Positions 7,519 through 16,367 of a stretch of 64,000 nucleotides of DNA are shown in pieces. Below the pieces are notes generated by a model that did not search any database, was not told the DNA's origin, and was given only the letters and a program-made list of their open reading frames with translations. The stretch covers positions 42,126 through 106,125 of the forward strand of contig DJQB01000016.1 of NCBI GenBank assembly GCA_002439875.1, given 5' to 3'. A program made the translations under genes and the position numbers. Numbering within the stretch: the first letter of the stretch is position 1; every line of letters starts with the position of its first letter. Source of the stretch: Bacteroidales bacterium UBA6397. GTDB lineage: Bacteria; Bacteroidota; Bacteroidia; Bacteroidales; UBA932.

Positions 7519-8961
7519 CTATTTCATCTCCTTAGTCAAGTCCCAAGCCCCGCCCGGAGCGAAGACAGAATCCACAAGCTGATCGTAGAACATTCCCCTC
7601 TTAGCAAGGTCAAGAACATTGAAGCGGTAGCGCATCAACTGAACCTTAGGAAACATATCCTTGAGCATCGCGCGTGTCACGCCAATCATAGAAGGATCGT
7701 ACGGAGCGCCGGCCTTCTTCATCAAAGATTGCATCTTGGTAAATGAATATACCTGCCCCTGAAGCTTCTTCTTAAACTCCGGCCAGCCTTCCTTAACCTT
7801 AATAAGTTGCTCACGCACAGTGGCCGCATCATCATATTTCTTGGTGATCTCAGTGTACCCAAGCTTCGGTGCAGGGAAATCCTTGAATATCACAAGAGCC
7901 CGCTGCTGCTCCTGCTCAAGCGTAGGCCAAGCCTTCACACAAGCGTCCACATCGATCTTCGTGAGATCCATCTTGAACAGCTCGTCGAACACGGCGCACA
8001 TCGTCAATGTACCGATAGCGACCTGAAAGCCATGTGACTGAAGTTTGCCGTTGAAGCGATGATGTGTCATGTCAAGAATATGGCTGAATAGGTGGTCGCA
8101 GCAGGAAGCCGGGCGGCTGGACTGTGCGGCCTGCATCGCTATTCCGCTGAGAGTCAAGCCCTCGAACAGGTCAGCGACAGCCTGTTTGTCTCCTTTGGCG
8201 ACACCCTCAGGATCAGCCAGAAGGTCATCAAGATAGTCCTGAAGGACGTGCCATGCGTCCGGTTTGATCGGTTCAGTGCCCATCAAGTCAGCAATCATCC
8301 ACTCGGCTCCGGCTGGAACCTTGGCGGCCAGATCAGCGTAGCCTGCTGCGGTCATCACCTTCGGAGCGGCAGCGATCACGTCAATGTCGGCGATGATCAC
8401 CAGAGGAGCCGGACAGGAGAATGTCTGCTTGGAGTTATGATAGGAAATCGAGGCTCCGAACGACGAGAAACCGTCAACGGAAGCCGCAGTAGGCAATGTC
8501 ATGTAATGCTGGCCAAAGTGATGGGAAGCCAGCTTGCAAAGGTCGTTGATGACACCGGAGCCAACGGAGACGATGACATATTCAGCCTCCGAGGATGGTC
8601 TGAAAGCCTTCTCGGCGTCAGGCTCGACATATTCAGGATCATTCTCGATGGCCTTGGCGGCGGCGAAGTCTCCCGCGATGATGTGGTCAACCATATCAAC
8701 ATACCGCCAATCGGCGTGGAACTCGTCCTTTTCGATGATGTACTTATGAGTTGGGACACCGGCTGCGACAAACTCCTCGTAAACCTTCTCTCCCAACGCT
8801 TTCCAAGTGTTTTTGTCGGACACAACGACAACCGCCTTGCCGTCTGGAAACCATTTTTTGAACTCCTCCGGAGCCCGCGAGCTGACTCCGCAGCCCATCT
8901 CAAACACCTTGGTGTCGGTGGCGACAGTCAAGGCCTTGGCAATTCTTTCTTTTGAATCCAT
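7519..8961 (-). CDS. sn-Glycerol-1-phosphate dehydrogenase-like protein (AraM/EgsA family)
   Basis: A 480-residue member of the iron-containing alcohol dehydrogenase / dehydroquinate synthase-like superfamily, closest to bacterial glycerol-1-phosphate dehydrogenases (AraM, EgsA). Visible motifs: NAD-binding VSVGSGVIND (131-140), LPTAASVDGFSS (157-168), metal-ligand region around Asp210, CCDHLFSH (287-294, His290) and SHGFQVAIGTL (309-319). It is longer than typical AraM (about 390-400) because of an insert at about 85-125 and a longer C-terminus. The reaction would be NAD(P)H reduction of dihydroxyacetone phosphate to glycerol-1-phosphate, but a related sugar phosphate is possible. Confidence 0.8.
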   Translation of the reverse strand: MDSKERIAKALTVATDTKVFEMGCGVSSRAPEEFKKWFPDGKAVVVVSDKNTWKALGEKVYEEFVAAGVPTHKYIIEKDEFHADWRYVDMVDHIIAGDFAAAKAIENDPEYVEPDAEKAFRPSSEAEYVIVSVGSGVINDLCKLASHHFGQHYMTLPTAASVDGFSSFGASISYHNSKQTFSCPAPLVIIADIDVIAAAPKVMTAAGYADLAAKVPAGAEWMIADLMGTEPIKPDAWHVLQDYLDDLLADPEGVAKGDKQAVADLFEGLTLSGIAMQAAQSSRPASCCDHLFSHILDMTHHRFNGKLQSHGFQVAIGTLTMCAVFDELFKMDLTKIDVDACVKAWPTLEQEQQRALVIFKDFPAPKLGYTEITKKYDDAATVREQLIKVKEGWPEFKKKLQGQVYSFTKMQSLMKKAGAPYDPSMIGVTRAMLKDMFPKVQLMRYRFNVLDLAKRGMFYDQLVDSVFAPGGAWDLTKEMK

Positions 8962-9117
8962 TATATATTATGATCTTTTAAGTAATTTAAAAAACAACAT
9001 GCATCATCCTTACAAACTCTGTAACGACTTGTCTTTTGTCGTATGTCTGCGCCTGATGATCGGCAAAGGGCCTTTTGGCGGCATAAAGATACAAAAATCT
9101 TTCGTAACTTAGCGGCT

Positions 9118-10515
9118 ATGAAAAAGAGCACCATCACCCTATTGACCCTGCTGGTTGTCCCTATTATAATGGCGGCACAAGAGAAAAGTCTAAACCAACT
9201 CCAGCAGGAGTTCGTCGACCTGAGGCTCGGACTATTCGTTCATTTCGGTCTTCCGACCTATCAGACAGCGGATTGGACTGACCCAGACCTAAGTCCCGAA
9301 GTGTTCAACCCAGTCAAACTGGACACCGACCAATGGGTCAGAGCAGCCCAGAGCGCCGGAATGAAGTTCATCTGCGTCTCGGTCAAGCACCACAGCGGAT
9401 TCTGTCTATGGGACACCAAGACCACCGACTACAGCGTGATGAGTTCCCCTCTTCACAGGGATGTGCTGCGTGAACTTGTCAACTCGGTGCACAAGGCCGG
9501 AATGCAGATAATGTTCCACTTCTCGATCCTGGACACCCACCACCGCATCCGCCCTACCCTGCCGTTCACCCCGGAAAAGATCAACCTGCTCAAAAGCCAG
9601 GTTCGCGAACTTCTCACTGAATATGGTCTCGTCAACACCATAATGTTCGACGGATGGGATGCCCCGTGGGGTAGGATTTCATATTCAGATGTCTCATTTC
9701 CAGAGTTTTATCACCTTATCAAAAGCATCCAGCCTAACTGCCTGGTGATGGACCTGAACGGTGCCAAGTACCCGACCGAGGCTCTGTTCTACTCCGACAT
9801 CCGCTGCTACGAGCAGAATGCCGGGGACAAAATCTCTCCTGAGACCAACCAGCTTCCTGCGATGGCATGCTACCCTCTGCAAAAGACATGGTTCTGGAAG
9901 ACCGAATTCCCTTCCTCTCCTCTGAAAGACGTCGACAAGATCGTGGCCGACAACATCATTCCTTACAACAACGCCTTCTGTACCTACATCCTGAACTCCG
10001 CTCCAAACCGCGATGGCCTGATGGACCAGAACTGCATCGATGCCTTGAGGCGCATCGGCAAGATCTGGAAGAACACCGGTCACATCGTGGACGTGGCCGA
10101 GACTATGGAGCCGATCACCGACATCAACATCGCCATCGGCAAACCGTGCGACTCCTCCTGGTCCGATGACATGGACATCATGGATTTCGCCAACGACGAC
10201 AACTTCCGCACCTGCTGGGTCTCCAGCCCCGAAGTCAAAGAGCCGTTCTGGAAAGTCGAGCTCGACCCCGGCAGCCTGATAGGCATGGTCGTGATGACCG
10301 AACCAAAGGCCGGAGTGATGCAGGAATATGTCATTGAATATCTCCACAAAGGTTCCTGGCATCCAGTCTTCAGCGGCGTCACCCCGACCCGGAGCCGCGT
10401 GAAGATCCACCGTTTCGGCAAGGTTTACGCCGACGCCGTCCGAGTCCGTTTCACCAAATGGACCGGTCTCCTCTCCCTCGCTGAGTTCGGAGTCTACACC
10501 CCGTACGAGAAGTAA
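9118..10515 (+). CDS. Alpha-L-fucosidase, GH29, secreted
   Basis: 465 residues from the ATG at 9118, chosen because it gives a clean signal peptide (MKKSTITLLTLLVVPIIMAA) and follows a promoter-like TAACTTAG; the longer open frame from 9043 would put 25 odd residues before it. The catalytic barrel has GLFVHFG near residue 40, KHHSGFCLWDT near 90 and IMFDGWD near 176, whose first Asp is the expected GH29 nucleophile. The last 120-130 residues look like an F5/8 type C (discoidin) sugar-binding domain. It should release fucose from mucin or plant glycans in the periplasm or at the cell surface. It stands alone on the plus strand. Confidence 0.9.
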   Translation: MKKSTITLLTLLVVPIIMAAQEKSLNQLQQEFVDLRLGLFVHFGLPTYQTADWTDPDLSPEVFNPVKLDTDQWVRAAQSAGMKFICVSVKHHSGFCLWDTKTTDYSVMSSPLHRDVLRELVNSVHKAGMQIMFHFSILDTHHRIRPTLPFTPEKINLLKSQVRELLTEYGLVNTIMFDGWDAPWGRISYSDVSFPEFYHLIKSIQPNCLVMDLNGAKYPTEALFYSDIRCYEQNAGDKISPETNQLPAMACYPLQKTWFWKTEFPSSPLKDVDKIVADNIIPYNNAFCTYILNSAPNRDGLMDQNCIDALRRIGKIWKNTGHIVDVAETMEPITDINIAIGKPCDSSWSDDMDIMDFANDDNFRTCWVSSPEVKEPFWKVELDPGSLIGMVVMTEPKAGVMQEYVIEYLHKGSWHPVFSGVTPTRSRVKIHRFGKVYADAVRVRFTKWTGLLSLAEFGVYTPYEK

Positions 10516-10540
10516 GCCCTGTATCCGGACAGCGGAATTC

Positions 10541-10562
10541 CGTGGCGGTTTCTACCGCCACG
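10541..10562. terminator. Hairpin after the fucosidase
   Basis: Perfect 9-base arms (CGTGGCGGT and its complement) with a 4-base loop, 26 bases past the stop; no T run follows on the plus strand. Confidence 0.45.
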
Positions 10563-10629
10563 AAAATTGCCAATCTTTGAGTCCACGACTGGTCTCCGAG
10601 CTCATGGCCAGTCGTTGAACCTTCAACAC

Positions 10630-10679
10630 GGTCGCTGAGCCTACAGCCGTTGGTCGCTGAGCCTGTCTGTCGAAGCGCC
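10630..10679. repeat. Tandem partial REP-like repeats
   Basis: Two copies of GGTCGCTGAGCCT next to each other, the second running into TGTCGAAGCG. This is the same family as 3263-3287, partly duplicated and degraded. Confidence 0.55.
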
Positions 10680-10754
10680 TTCACCAAAAGCACCAAGTGA
10701 ATCAAAGCAAAGTTAAAGATTGCCGTAACTCTTAACTATTTAATAATCAACGAT

Positions 10755-10794
10755 AAAAACAATCGTCTTCAGATAACTACACCTGAAGACGATT
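10755..10794 (-). terminator. Intrinsic terminator of the outer membrane protein gene
   Basis: 12-base perfect stem (AATCGTCTTCAG at 10761-10772, complement 10783-10794), followed on the minus strand by TTGTTTTTATCGTTGATT. It belongs to a set of three look-alike terminators (also 11811-11845 and 13228-13263). Confidence 0.75.
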
Positions 10795-10837
10795 ATTCTA
10801 TTCACTGTTAATCAGCCAGTTATCCGCTACAAGATAT

Positions 10838-11320
10838 TTAGAACTTATAGAAAGCACCCACCGTCACCGAGTTCTTTCCAAGCCCAGCCACGTCATAGTT
10901 GACGTTCACCCAATCATAGCCGACCTTAATTCCGGCGTTCTTATACTTGACTCCGACCGCAGGACGGAAGAAATGCCCTGTGCCTCTGTCAGTGAAATCT
11001 CCCAGAATTCCGGCCTTCAACTCAATCAATGGACTAACGATCCAGTTCAAAACGCTATATCTGATGTGAGCGAAAGTGGGAACGAAAAAGTGATTCTTGT
11101 CAGGATTGAAATCATAGTACTTCAACCCCACACCGACCCCGACATAAAGCCCTGAAAGCACATTGTACCCAGTCGAAACATCAGCATATATCCCTTTCTG
11201 AATATACCCGGCCTCAACCTCAGCCGAAAACCCTTTCCTGAAATCCGGATTCCGGACCTCCTGCCCGAACGCCGTGACAGACACAATCATCGCCATCACA
11301 GCAACAAACAAATGTTTCAT
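10838..11320 (-). CDS. Small outer membrane beta-barrel protein
   Basis: 160 residues with a signal peptide (cut after about residue 19, VTAFGQ) and alternating aromatic/hydrophobic strands, ending in a C-terminal phenylalanine (GAFYKF) as expected for barrels inserted by BamA. The size fits an eight-stranded OmpX/OmpA-like porin-family barrel. No periplasmic OmpA domain. It is a single gene with its own terminator; the 640-base gap upstream is AT-rich. The specific role is not inferable. Confidence 0.75.
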   Translation of the reverse strand: MKHLFVAVMAMIVSVTAFGQEVRNPDFRKGFSAEVEAGYIQKGIYADVSTGYNVLSGLYVGVGVGLKYYDFNPDKNHFFVPTFAHIRYSVLNWIVSPLIELKAGILGDFTDRGTGHFFRPAVGVKYKNAGIKVGYDWVNVNYDVAGLGKNSVTVGAFYKF

Positions 11321-11715
11321 AATATAAAGTTTTTAATTTTTGGTTCCTACAATCATATTTCTTGCCTCGTTATTATAACAATCAAAAACACCCTTTTAAT
11401 AAAAATTTTAAATGCATATTTGTTTGTTATTTTTATCGTACAAAGTTCGTAATAACGAATATTATCTTTGGTAAAAATAACACAACATTGATTATAGGGG
11501 AAACAGGCCGTACAATGCGTCACAAACGATATTAGACAAAACTGAGTTAGACAAAATCTAACTCAAAGCAATAATAAGTCGCTTTTATTCAATCACTTGA
11601 ATAAAATATAATCAGATACTCTCTAAAAATATTAGTTTAATACTCAAATAATCAAATAATTAACTCTAACACTAAAAGAAAAGAAGGTAACGTTACTTGT
11701 CCGTTGAACCACTTT

Positions 11716-11748
11716 GACTGGTCACTTCGACTGGCTCAGTGACCAGTC
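11716..11748. repeat. REP-like palindrome with perfect 11-base arms
   Basis: GACTGGTCACT (11716-11726) pairs with AGTGACCAGTC (11738-11748) around TCGACTGGCTC, a variant of the dispersed GAGCCTGTCGA core. Confidence 0.65.
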
Positions 11749-11772
11749 TGACCATTTCAGCAATAAGATGGT

Positions 11773-11883
11773 CGTGGCGGCTAATTACATCATAATCAAC
11801 AACAAAGACAGGTGTCCTTCTACTACATGATAGTAGGAGGATACCTATTCATTTATCTTATCATTAACCAATTAGCCGCCACG
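11773..11883. repeat. Inverted-repeat unit enclosing a terminator
   Basis: Perfect 14-base arms (CGTGGCGGCTAATT at 11773-11786, complement at 11870-11883) surround the inner hairpin at 11811-11845. It resembles a small mobile or duplicated terminator cassette. Confidence 0.6.
11811..11845 (-). terminator. Terminator of the sigma-factor operon
   Basis: Stem of GGTGTCCTTCTACTA with TAGTAGGAGGATACC (two mismatches), followed on the minus strand by TGTCTTTGTTGTTGATT. It is 115 bases past the membrane-protein stop. Confidence 0.6.
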
Positions 11884-11960
11884 GTCTCGGCTATGACAAT
11901 TGATCCGGCAGGGTATAGAGTGATACGTCCTACCGGATCTTTCAATGTTTATAAGGAATA

Positions 11961-12557
11961 TTACCTCAGTTCGTCAATCTGCTTCAGGAGGTCAGAGGTG
12001 ACTTTGTGGACCCTGTGGTAGTGGCCTCCGACATAGCCGAGGACAAAGATGTAGAGAACGGCCACAAACACGGCGTGGGAAGGCTCGCTGATGATGTCAT
12101 CCCAGATCTCGGTGAGGCAGAAAGCGCTCCAGATGACTGTGGCGACGGCGATGCTGACGCCTTGCCTGAAGTTATGAAGTTTCCATCTCGACACAGCGCC
12201 TACAGTGTCAGTGATTGCGCCGTCAAGTAACTGGCCACGAATGTTTTCCTTATACTGAACGAAGTTCACAACCGCCAGAAACAGGCACCAGACAACAGTG
12301 GCGGCCATAAACATCACACTGCATTTGTGCAAGCCCAGACATACATAGGTTATGTAGCCGGCCACAAGCAAGACCATGACCATCGCCAACATATTCAATA
12401 AACGATTGCTGGTAAGATTTTGGGCGCTTGACTTTATCGCAGCGTCAAGCATCTCGCTGGAGACGATATCGCTGTCTGAAAGGTGGTTTTTCAGCACTTG
12501 CATCTGGGACTTCAGAACGTCAAATTCGTTTTTTTGAGTATCAGTCAACATATTCAT
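11961..12557 (-). CDS. Four-helix membrane protein paired with an ECF sigma factor
   Basis: 198 residues: a soluble, partly helical N-terminus (about 1-50), four predicted membrane helices (about 53-72, 78-99, 130-150 and 160-180) and a short basic C-terminus. No family recognised. It lies 44 bases downstream of the ECF sigma gene on the same strand and has its own terminator, so the two form an operon. By position it would be the anti-sigma factor or a membrane sensor, but it does not show a canonical zinc anti-sigma (ZAS) motif. The start could be the ATG two codons in (MLTDTQ); both lie in one frame. Confidence 0.7.
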   Translation of the reverse strand: MNMLTDTQKNEFDVLKSQMQVLKNHLSDSDIVSSEMLDAAIKSSAQNLTSNRLLNMLAMVMVLLVAGYITYVCLGLHKCSVMFMAATVVWCLFLAVVNFVQYKENIRGQLLDGAITDTVGAVSRWKLHNFRQGVSIAVATVIWSAFCLTEIWDDIISEPSHAVFVAVLYIFVLGYVGGHYHRVHKVTSDLLKQIDELR

Positions 12558-12601
12558 TCAATCTTTTTTCAGGAAACCGTGTCAAGGAATCGCCAGGCTT
12601 C

Positions 12602-13072
12602 CTATCCGTTAAACTTTTTCAACTGTTCTTTTATGCGGACGAGACGGACGGAGACATTTTTGGCGGATATTCCCACAATCTGACCGATCTCCTCGTAGGA
12701 CAGGTCCTCCAGCCAGAGAAGGACGATGGCCCGGTCGAAAGGTTGCAGACGGTGGATCCGGTCGTAAAGCATCCTCATCTGCTTGGAGTCTTCTGTTCCG
12801 GAGGTCAGAAGATTATCCTCCACAGGTACCTTTGTGAAGGATTTCTTCTTGGAGTCCTGCGTGATACAGGTGTTCATGGCTACTCTCCACACCCACCCTT
12901 TCTCATCGCCCTTGCCCTGAAAGGTGCCAAATCCCTTCCAGAGCCGGACCAACACCTCCTGCATCAGGTCGTTGGCTTCGTCCTGATCCTTGGAGAACAT
13001 AAGGCAGACCGAGTAGATGGTCTCCTTATGCCTTTTGACCAATCCGCTAAATTCTTGTTCGTCAGCGTTCAT
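12602..13072 (-). CDS. RNA polymerase ECF sigma factor
   Basis: 156 residues from ATG at 13072. The open frame extends further up, but the promoter box at 13119-13126 would lie inside it, so the shorter start is preferred. Sigma region 2 is seen as DLMQEVLVRLWKGF (about residues 36-49) and region 4 as LEDLSYEEIGQIVGIS plus VRLVRIKEQLKK at the C-terminus. This is a group IV sigma factor that redirects RNA polymerase, possibly controlled by the co-transcribed membrane protein. Bacteroidota ECF factors often answer to envelope or nutrient signals; no SusC/SusD pair or FecR gene is adjacent here. Confidence 0.9.
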   Translation of the reverse strand: MNADEQEFSGLVKRHKETIYSVCLMFSKDQDEANDLMQEVLVRLWKGFGTFQGKGDEKGWVWRVAMNTCITQDSKKKSFTKVPVEDNLLTSGTEDSKQMRMLYDRIHRLQPFDRAIVLLWLEDLSYEEIGQIVGISAKNVSVRLVRIKEQLKKFNG

Positions 13073-13118
13073 AAAAAAGACGTTTGCTATAAAGACTGAA
13101 TCACCGGGCTGTTTGCTA

Positions 13119-13126
13119 CAAAAATA
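13119..13126 (-). promoter_or_regulatory. -7 box for the sigma-factor operon
   Basis: TATTTTTG on the minus strand fits TAnnTTTG and lies 47 bases before the chosen start; no clear -33 box at the standard spacing, compatible with autoregulation by an alternative sigma. Confidence 0.4.
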
Positions 13127-13227
13127 TTCAAAAAATTTGAGATGACTATTCATTGCCGCGCCCGCTGCCACAGATTCATGTATTGCATTGCCGTTCGCGG
13201 CAAACATCTGTAAATCAATAACAAAGA

Positions 13228-13263
13228 CAATCGTCTTCAGTTGTATATAACCGAAGACGATTG
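13228..13263 (-). terminator. Terminator of glyS
   Basis: Stem CAATCGTCTTCAG (13228-13240) with a one-mismatch complement (13251-13263), then TCTTTGTTATTGATT on the minus strand, nearly the same tail as the 10755-10794 terminator. Confidence 0.7.
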
Positions 13264-13307
13264 CCTTTATAACTAAATATCAACTAGTTAAGTAACACAG
13301 GCACCTA

Positions 13308-14846
13308 CTAAAGCTTCCTGAGCAAATTATTCATGTTGACTTCCTTGTCAATGATTGAGCGGAGCTCAGCGATAGGAACCCTTCTCTGCTCCATGGTGTC
13401 GCGCTCACGGATGGTGACGCAGTTGTCGTTGAGAGTCTCGTGATCTACCGTGACGCAGAACGGTGTGCCGACGGCGTCCTGACGACGGTAACGCTTTCCG
13501 ATTGAGTCTTTCGGATCGTACTGGCAGTAGAAGTCGTACTTAAGATCGTTCATCACCTCCTGGGCCTTCTCTGGAAGACCGTCCTTGTTCAGCAGAGGAA
13601 GCACGGCCACCTTCACAGGTGCAAGCGGGGCAGGAATACTCAGCACAACGCGGCTCTCCCCGTTCTCCAATTGCTCAACTTTGTAGGAATGGCTGAGCAC
13701 GGCGAGGAACATTCTGTCCACACCGATGGATGTCTCCACGCAGTAAGGGACGTAGCTCTCGTTGGTCTCAGGGTCGAAATACTGGATCTTCTTACCGGAC
13801 AGTCTCTGATGATTTCCGAGGTCGAAGTCTGTACGGGAGTGGATTCCCTCCAACTCCTTGAAACCGAACGGGAAGTTGAACTCGATATCTGTCGCGGCGT
13901 TGGCGTAGTGGGCCAGTTTCTCGTGGTCGTGGAAGCGGTAGTTCTCGGCGCCCATTCCGAGATTGACATGCCACTTCATACGGTTCTCCTTCCACTTCTT
14001 GAACCACTCCATCTCGGTGCCGGGGCGGCAGAAGAATTCCATCTCCATCTGCTCGAACTCCCTCATTCTGAATATGAACTGTCTTGCGACGATCTCGTTT
14101 CTGAAAGCCTTGCCGATCTGGGCTATTCCGAACGGAATCTTCATTCGGCCGGTCTTCTGGACGTTGAGATATTCAATGAATATTCCCTGTGCCGTCTCCG
14201 GACGGAGGTAGATCTTGTCGTCCGCGTCACCGGTGTTGCTGATCTGGGTGGAGAACATAAGGTTGAACTGGCGCACGTCGGTCCAGTTCTTCGTGCCGGA
14301 AATCGGGTCCACGATGTCGCAGTCAAGGATGATCTGCTTGTACTCCTTGAGGTCGTTGGCCTGCTCGGCGGCGACATAACGGTTGTGAACCTCGTCGTAT
14401 TTCGCCTTTTCTCTGAGGATGTTAGGATTGGTGGCGCGGAACTGCTCCTCGTTGAAAGCCTCTCCGAACTTCCTGCGTCCCTTCTCGACCTCCTTGTTCA
14501 TCTTCTCCTCGATCTTGCCGAGATAGTCCTCGATCAGGTTGTCGGCGCGGTACCTCTTCTTGGAGTCCTTGTTGTCGATGAGCGGGTCGTTGAACGCCGC
14601 CACATGACCTGAAGCCACCCAAGTCTTAGGGTGCATGAACACGCATGAATCAATGCCGACGATGTTCTCGTTCAGCCTTACCATGGCGTTCCACCAGTAC
14701 TGTTTGATGTTGTTCTTCAACTCGACGCCCATCTGGCCATAGTCATAGACCGCTGCCAGACCGTCATAAATCTCACTTGACGGGAAGATAAACCCGTACT
14801 CCTTGCAATGTGCCACCAGCACCTTGAACAGTTCGTCCTGTGTCAT
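13308..14846 (-). CDS. glyS: Glycyl-tRNA synthetase, homodimeric class II
   Basis: 512 residues, charging tRNA-Gly with glycine. Class II motif 2 is visible as FRNEIVARQFIFRMREFEQ with the following MEMEFF, and motif 3 as GVDRMFLAVL; the C-terminal third is the anticodon-binding domain (APVKVAVLPLLNKDGLPEK onward). This is the single-chain alpha-2 form, not the alpha-2/beta-2 form. A minus-strand TATATTTG box (14888-14895) lies about 40 bases before the start. Length is usual for Bacteroidota (about 510-515). Confidence 0.95.
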   Translation of the reverse strand: MTQDELFKVLVAHCKEYGFIFPSSEIYDGLAAVYDYGQMGVELKNNIKQYWWNAMVRLNENIVGIDSCVFMHPKTWVASGHVAAFNDPLIDNKDSKKRYRADNLIEDYLGKIEEKMNKEVEKGRRKFGEAFNEEQFRATNPNILREKAKYDEVHNRYVAAEQANDLKEYKQIILDCDIVDPISGTKNWTDVRQFNLMFSTQISNTGDADDKIYLRPETAQGIFIEYLNVQKTGRMKIPFGIAQIGKAFRNEIVARQFIFRMREFEQMEMEFFCRPGTEMEWFKKWKENRMKWHVNLGMGAENYRFHDHEKLAHYANAATDIEFNFPFGFKELEGIHSRTDFDLGNHQRLSGKKIQYFDPETNESYVPYCVETSIGVDRMFLAVLSHSYKVEQLENGESRVVLSIPAPLAPVKVAVLPLLNKDGLPEKAQEVMNDLKYDFYCQYDPKDSIGKRYRRQDAVGTPFCVTVDHETLNDNCVTIRERDTMEQRRVPIAELRSIIDKEVNMNNLLRKL

Positions 14847-14968
14847 AGTATTGTGTACTTTAAAATTCGCAAAGTCCTAAAAACCTACAAATATACACAT
14901 TTTCGCCCAAGAATCATCGCGCGGAAAGCACGTCACCCTTCTGCCGGAGAAGTTACGTTATTTGGCCT

Positions 14969-15002
14969 TTTGTCCGCCCTACCCACCATTTCACCGGACA
15001 AA
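14969..15002 (-). terminator. CCGGACAAA-type hairpin at the end of the ATPase remnant
   Basis: TTTGTCCG (14969-14976) pairs with CGGACAAA (14995-15002). On the minus strand the upstream arm overlaps the stop codon of the decayed ATPase (TTTGTCCGGTGA), so stop and terminator stem are the same bases. Confidence 0.5.
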
Positions 15003-15955
15003 CATCATCTCGTTATTGTACTGCCGGTTGACCCAAAGCCAGAGAAACTTGTCGGGGATGGAATATTCCTTAAGATCAACGGTGATGATGTCTTCTTTAA
15101 TAAGTTTGCGGATGGCAGCGTTGACAACGCTGGCGGTGGAGAGTTGGTAGCGGTTGATGAAAGCGGAGGTGTTGATTTTACAGACGTGTCCCTCTTTGGC
15201 AATAGCGGCCAGAACCCGTTTCTGGTTTTCTGTAAGGCCAGACATCTGCTCAGCGAATTGTACCTCGTTCATCAGCAGGATGTTGTCAATGGATTTCCTT
15301 ACCAAGTCCATAGAGCACTCCTCTCCGCTATCGATCGATGCAAAAGCCTCATTGAAAGTCCTTTGCATATAGTAAGTATGTCCCTCGAAAAGGTCATAGA
15401 CGTACTCGGCCGTTGCCTTTGAGACGCTTTTCCATATTCATTGAACTTCTTTTCAACAAAATTTGAGTAAATGTCTCTATCTATAGCTTTAAGTTCCAGA
15501 GGATCAGCGCTTTTATAGAACGGACGGGCCGGAGACTGAAACATGGCACTCATGATGCTCCTCTTGCTCCCAGCGAAAACAAAATGGCAGTTTTTCATTT
15601 TCTGAATATGCCCGCGAAGAAGAGCCTCGACATTATTATCCTCATATTCATTGATTTGCTGAAATTCATCAATCGCCACAAGGCACGGTTTCCCCGCATT
15701 GTCAAGGTAAGTGAATATTTCCTCCAAAGTAAACTCCGGCCTTTGAATATCCCCAAGGCTGATTCCGAACGCAGGCTGCCCGGTCACGGAATCGTATGTG
15801 ATCTTGCCCTGAAGAGACTTCAATGTCGCAACAAGTTTATCGATAACTTTCCGACCTGCCGGTTGCAAAGCCCTGAACACCTCCTTCCCTAAAAAGAAAG
15901 TGAACTCCCTGAGGCTTGTAGTGTGAAGAATATCAAATAATCCATTTTGGATAAT
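14991..15955 (-). pseudogene. Decayed archaeal-type AAA ATPase gene
   Basis: Two overlapping reading frames encode adjacent parts of one ATPase: 15423-15955 gives the Walker B region (PCLVAIDEFQQI) and sensor region (FVFAGSKRSIM), and 14991-15420 gives the winged-helix C-terminus (LTENQKRVLAAIAKEGH). A one-base loss in an A run near 15420 breaks the frame: repairing it restores AEYVYDLFEGHTYYMQRTFN. The N-terminus with the Walker A P-loop is absent; the frame opens at about 15955 with IIQNGLFDILHTTSLREFTF. So the gene is both truncated and frameshifted. A second fragment of the same gene lies at 16836-17168. Confidence 0.8.
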
Positions 15956-16010
15956 TTTAATAATAGCTCATCAAAACACATTTTCACCGTTATTGAATAT
16001 CCTTCTATAT

Positions 16011-16367
16011 TCACCGAGACGATCTAAGGGCAAAGGCTTTGGCGAAATGAGAAAAGTACTTGTCTGACGAAAGCAGGGCCTCGCTGTCATCGGAAAGATA
16101 TTCCTCACAGAATTGATCTCGCGCCCTGATAACTTCTTTAAGCATAGAATCCCTTGAAGATAACGACTCATTCTTTCGCCCGACGGCGATTGTCAGATCA
16201 AAAAGATCAAGGGCACGCACAAAAGCTCCTTTGGCCATATTCGAATTACCTTTTCTCTTCCATTTCAATGTTCTGCCGACCTCACTGCCGATGTTTGCCA
16301 TCTGCTCGATGAACGGCATCTCCGCCCACCTTTCCACATTCGGTTTTTCAGGAAGAGCCACCATCAC
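16011..16367 (-). CDS. Partner of DUF5674 protein (putative helical protein)
   Basis: 118 residues, largely helical, with the signature IEQMANIGSEVGRTLKWKRK and ALDLFDLTI. I recognise this as the small protein commonly found next to DUF5674 genes in diverse bacteria, with no assigned function. It starts inside the stop codon of the DUF5674 gene (TGATG overlap), so the pair is translationally coupled. Tight pairing of two small proteins in an accessory island is suggestive of a toxin-antitoxin-like module, which is inference only. Confidence 0.7.
   Translation of the reverse strand: MMVALPEKPNVERWAEMPFIEQMANIGSEVGRTLKWKRKGNSNMAKGAFVRALDLFDLTIAVGRKNESLSSRDSMLKEVIRARDQFCEEYLSDDSEALLSSDKYFSHFAKAFALRSSR

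Larger units (their letters stand above)
11321..11960. other. AT-rich gap with several hairpins
   Basis: No gene recognised. It contains a plus-strand TATCTTTG box (11463-11470) with no gene after it, two perfect small stems (around 11545-11565, GAGTTAGA pairing with TCTAACTC, and around 11583-11607), a REP-like palindrome (11716-11748) and a nested inverted repeat (11773-11883). A short transcript from 11463 is possible but unsupported. Confidence 0.5.

Noticed and set aside
8092..8955. Long open frame opposite the AraM-like gene
   Set aside because: It is the antisense shadow of a well-supported coding region and its product shows no recognisable family.
9694..10410. Open frame opposite the fucosidase
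   Set aside because: Antisense shadow of a GH29 gene with clear motifs.
11463..11470. Promoter for a gene on the plus strand
   Set aside because: TATCTTTG is present but no -33 box at proper spacing and no plus-strand gene follows before 23 kb.
13671..14612. Long open frame opposite glyS
   Set aside because: Antisense shadow; composition (Leu, Val, Glu rich) is that expected from reversed glyS codons.
14991..15955. Two separate functional genes
   Set aside because: The two frames are consecutive parts of one ATPase and join after a single-base repair, so it is one broken gene.
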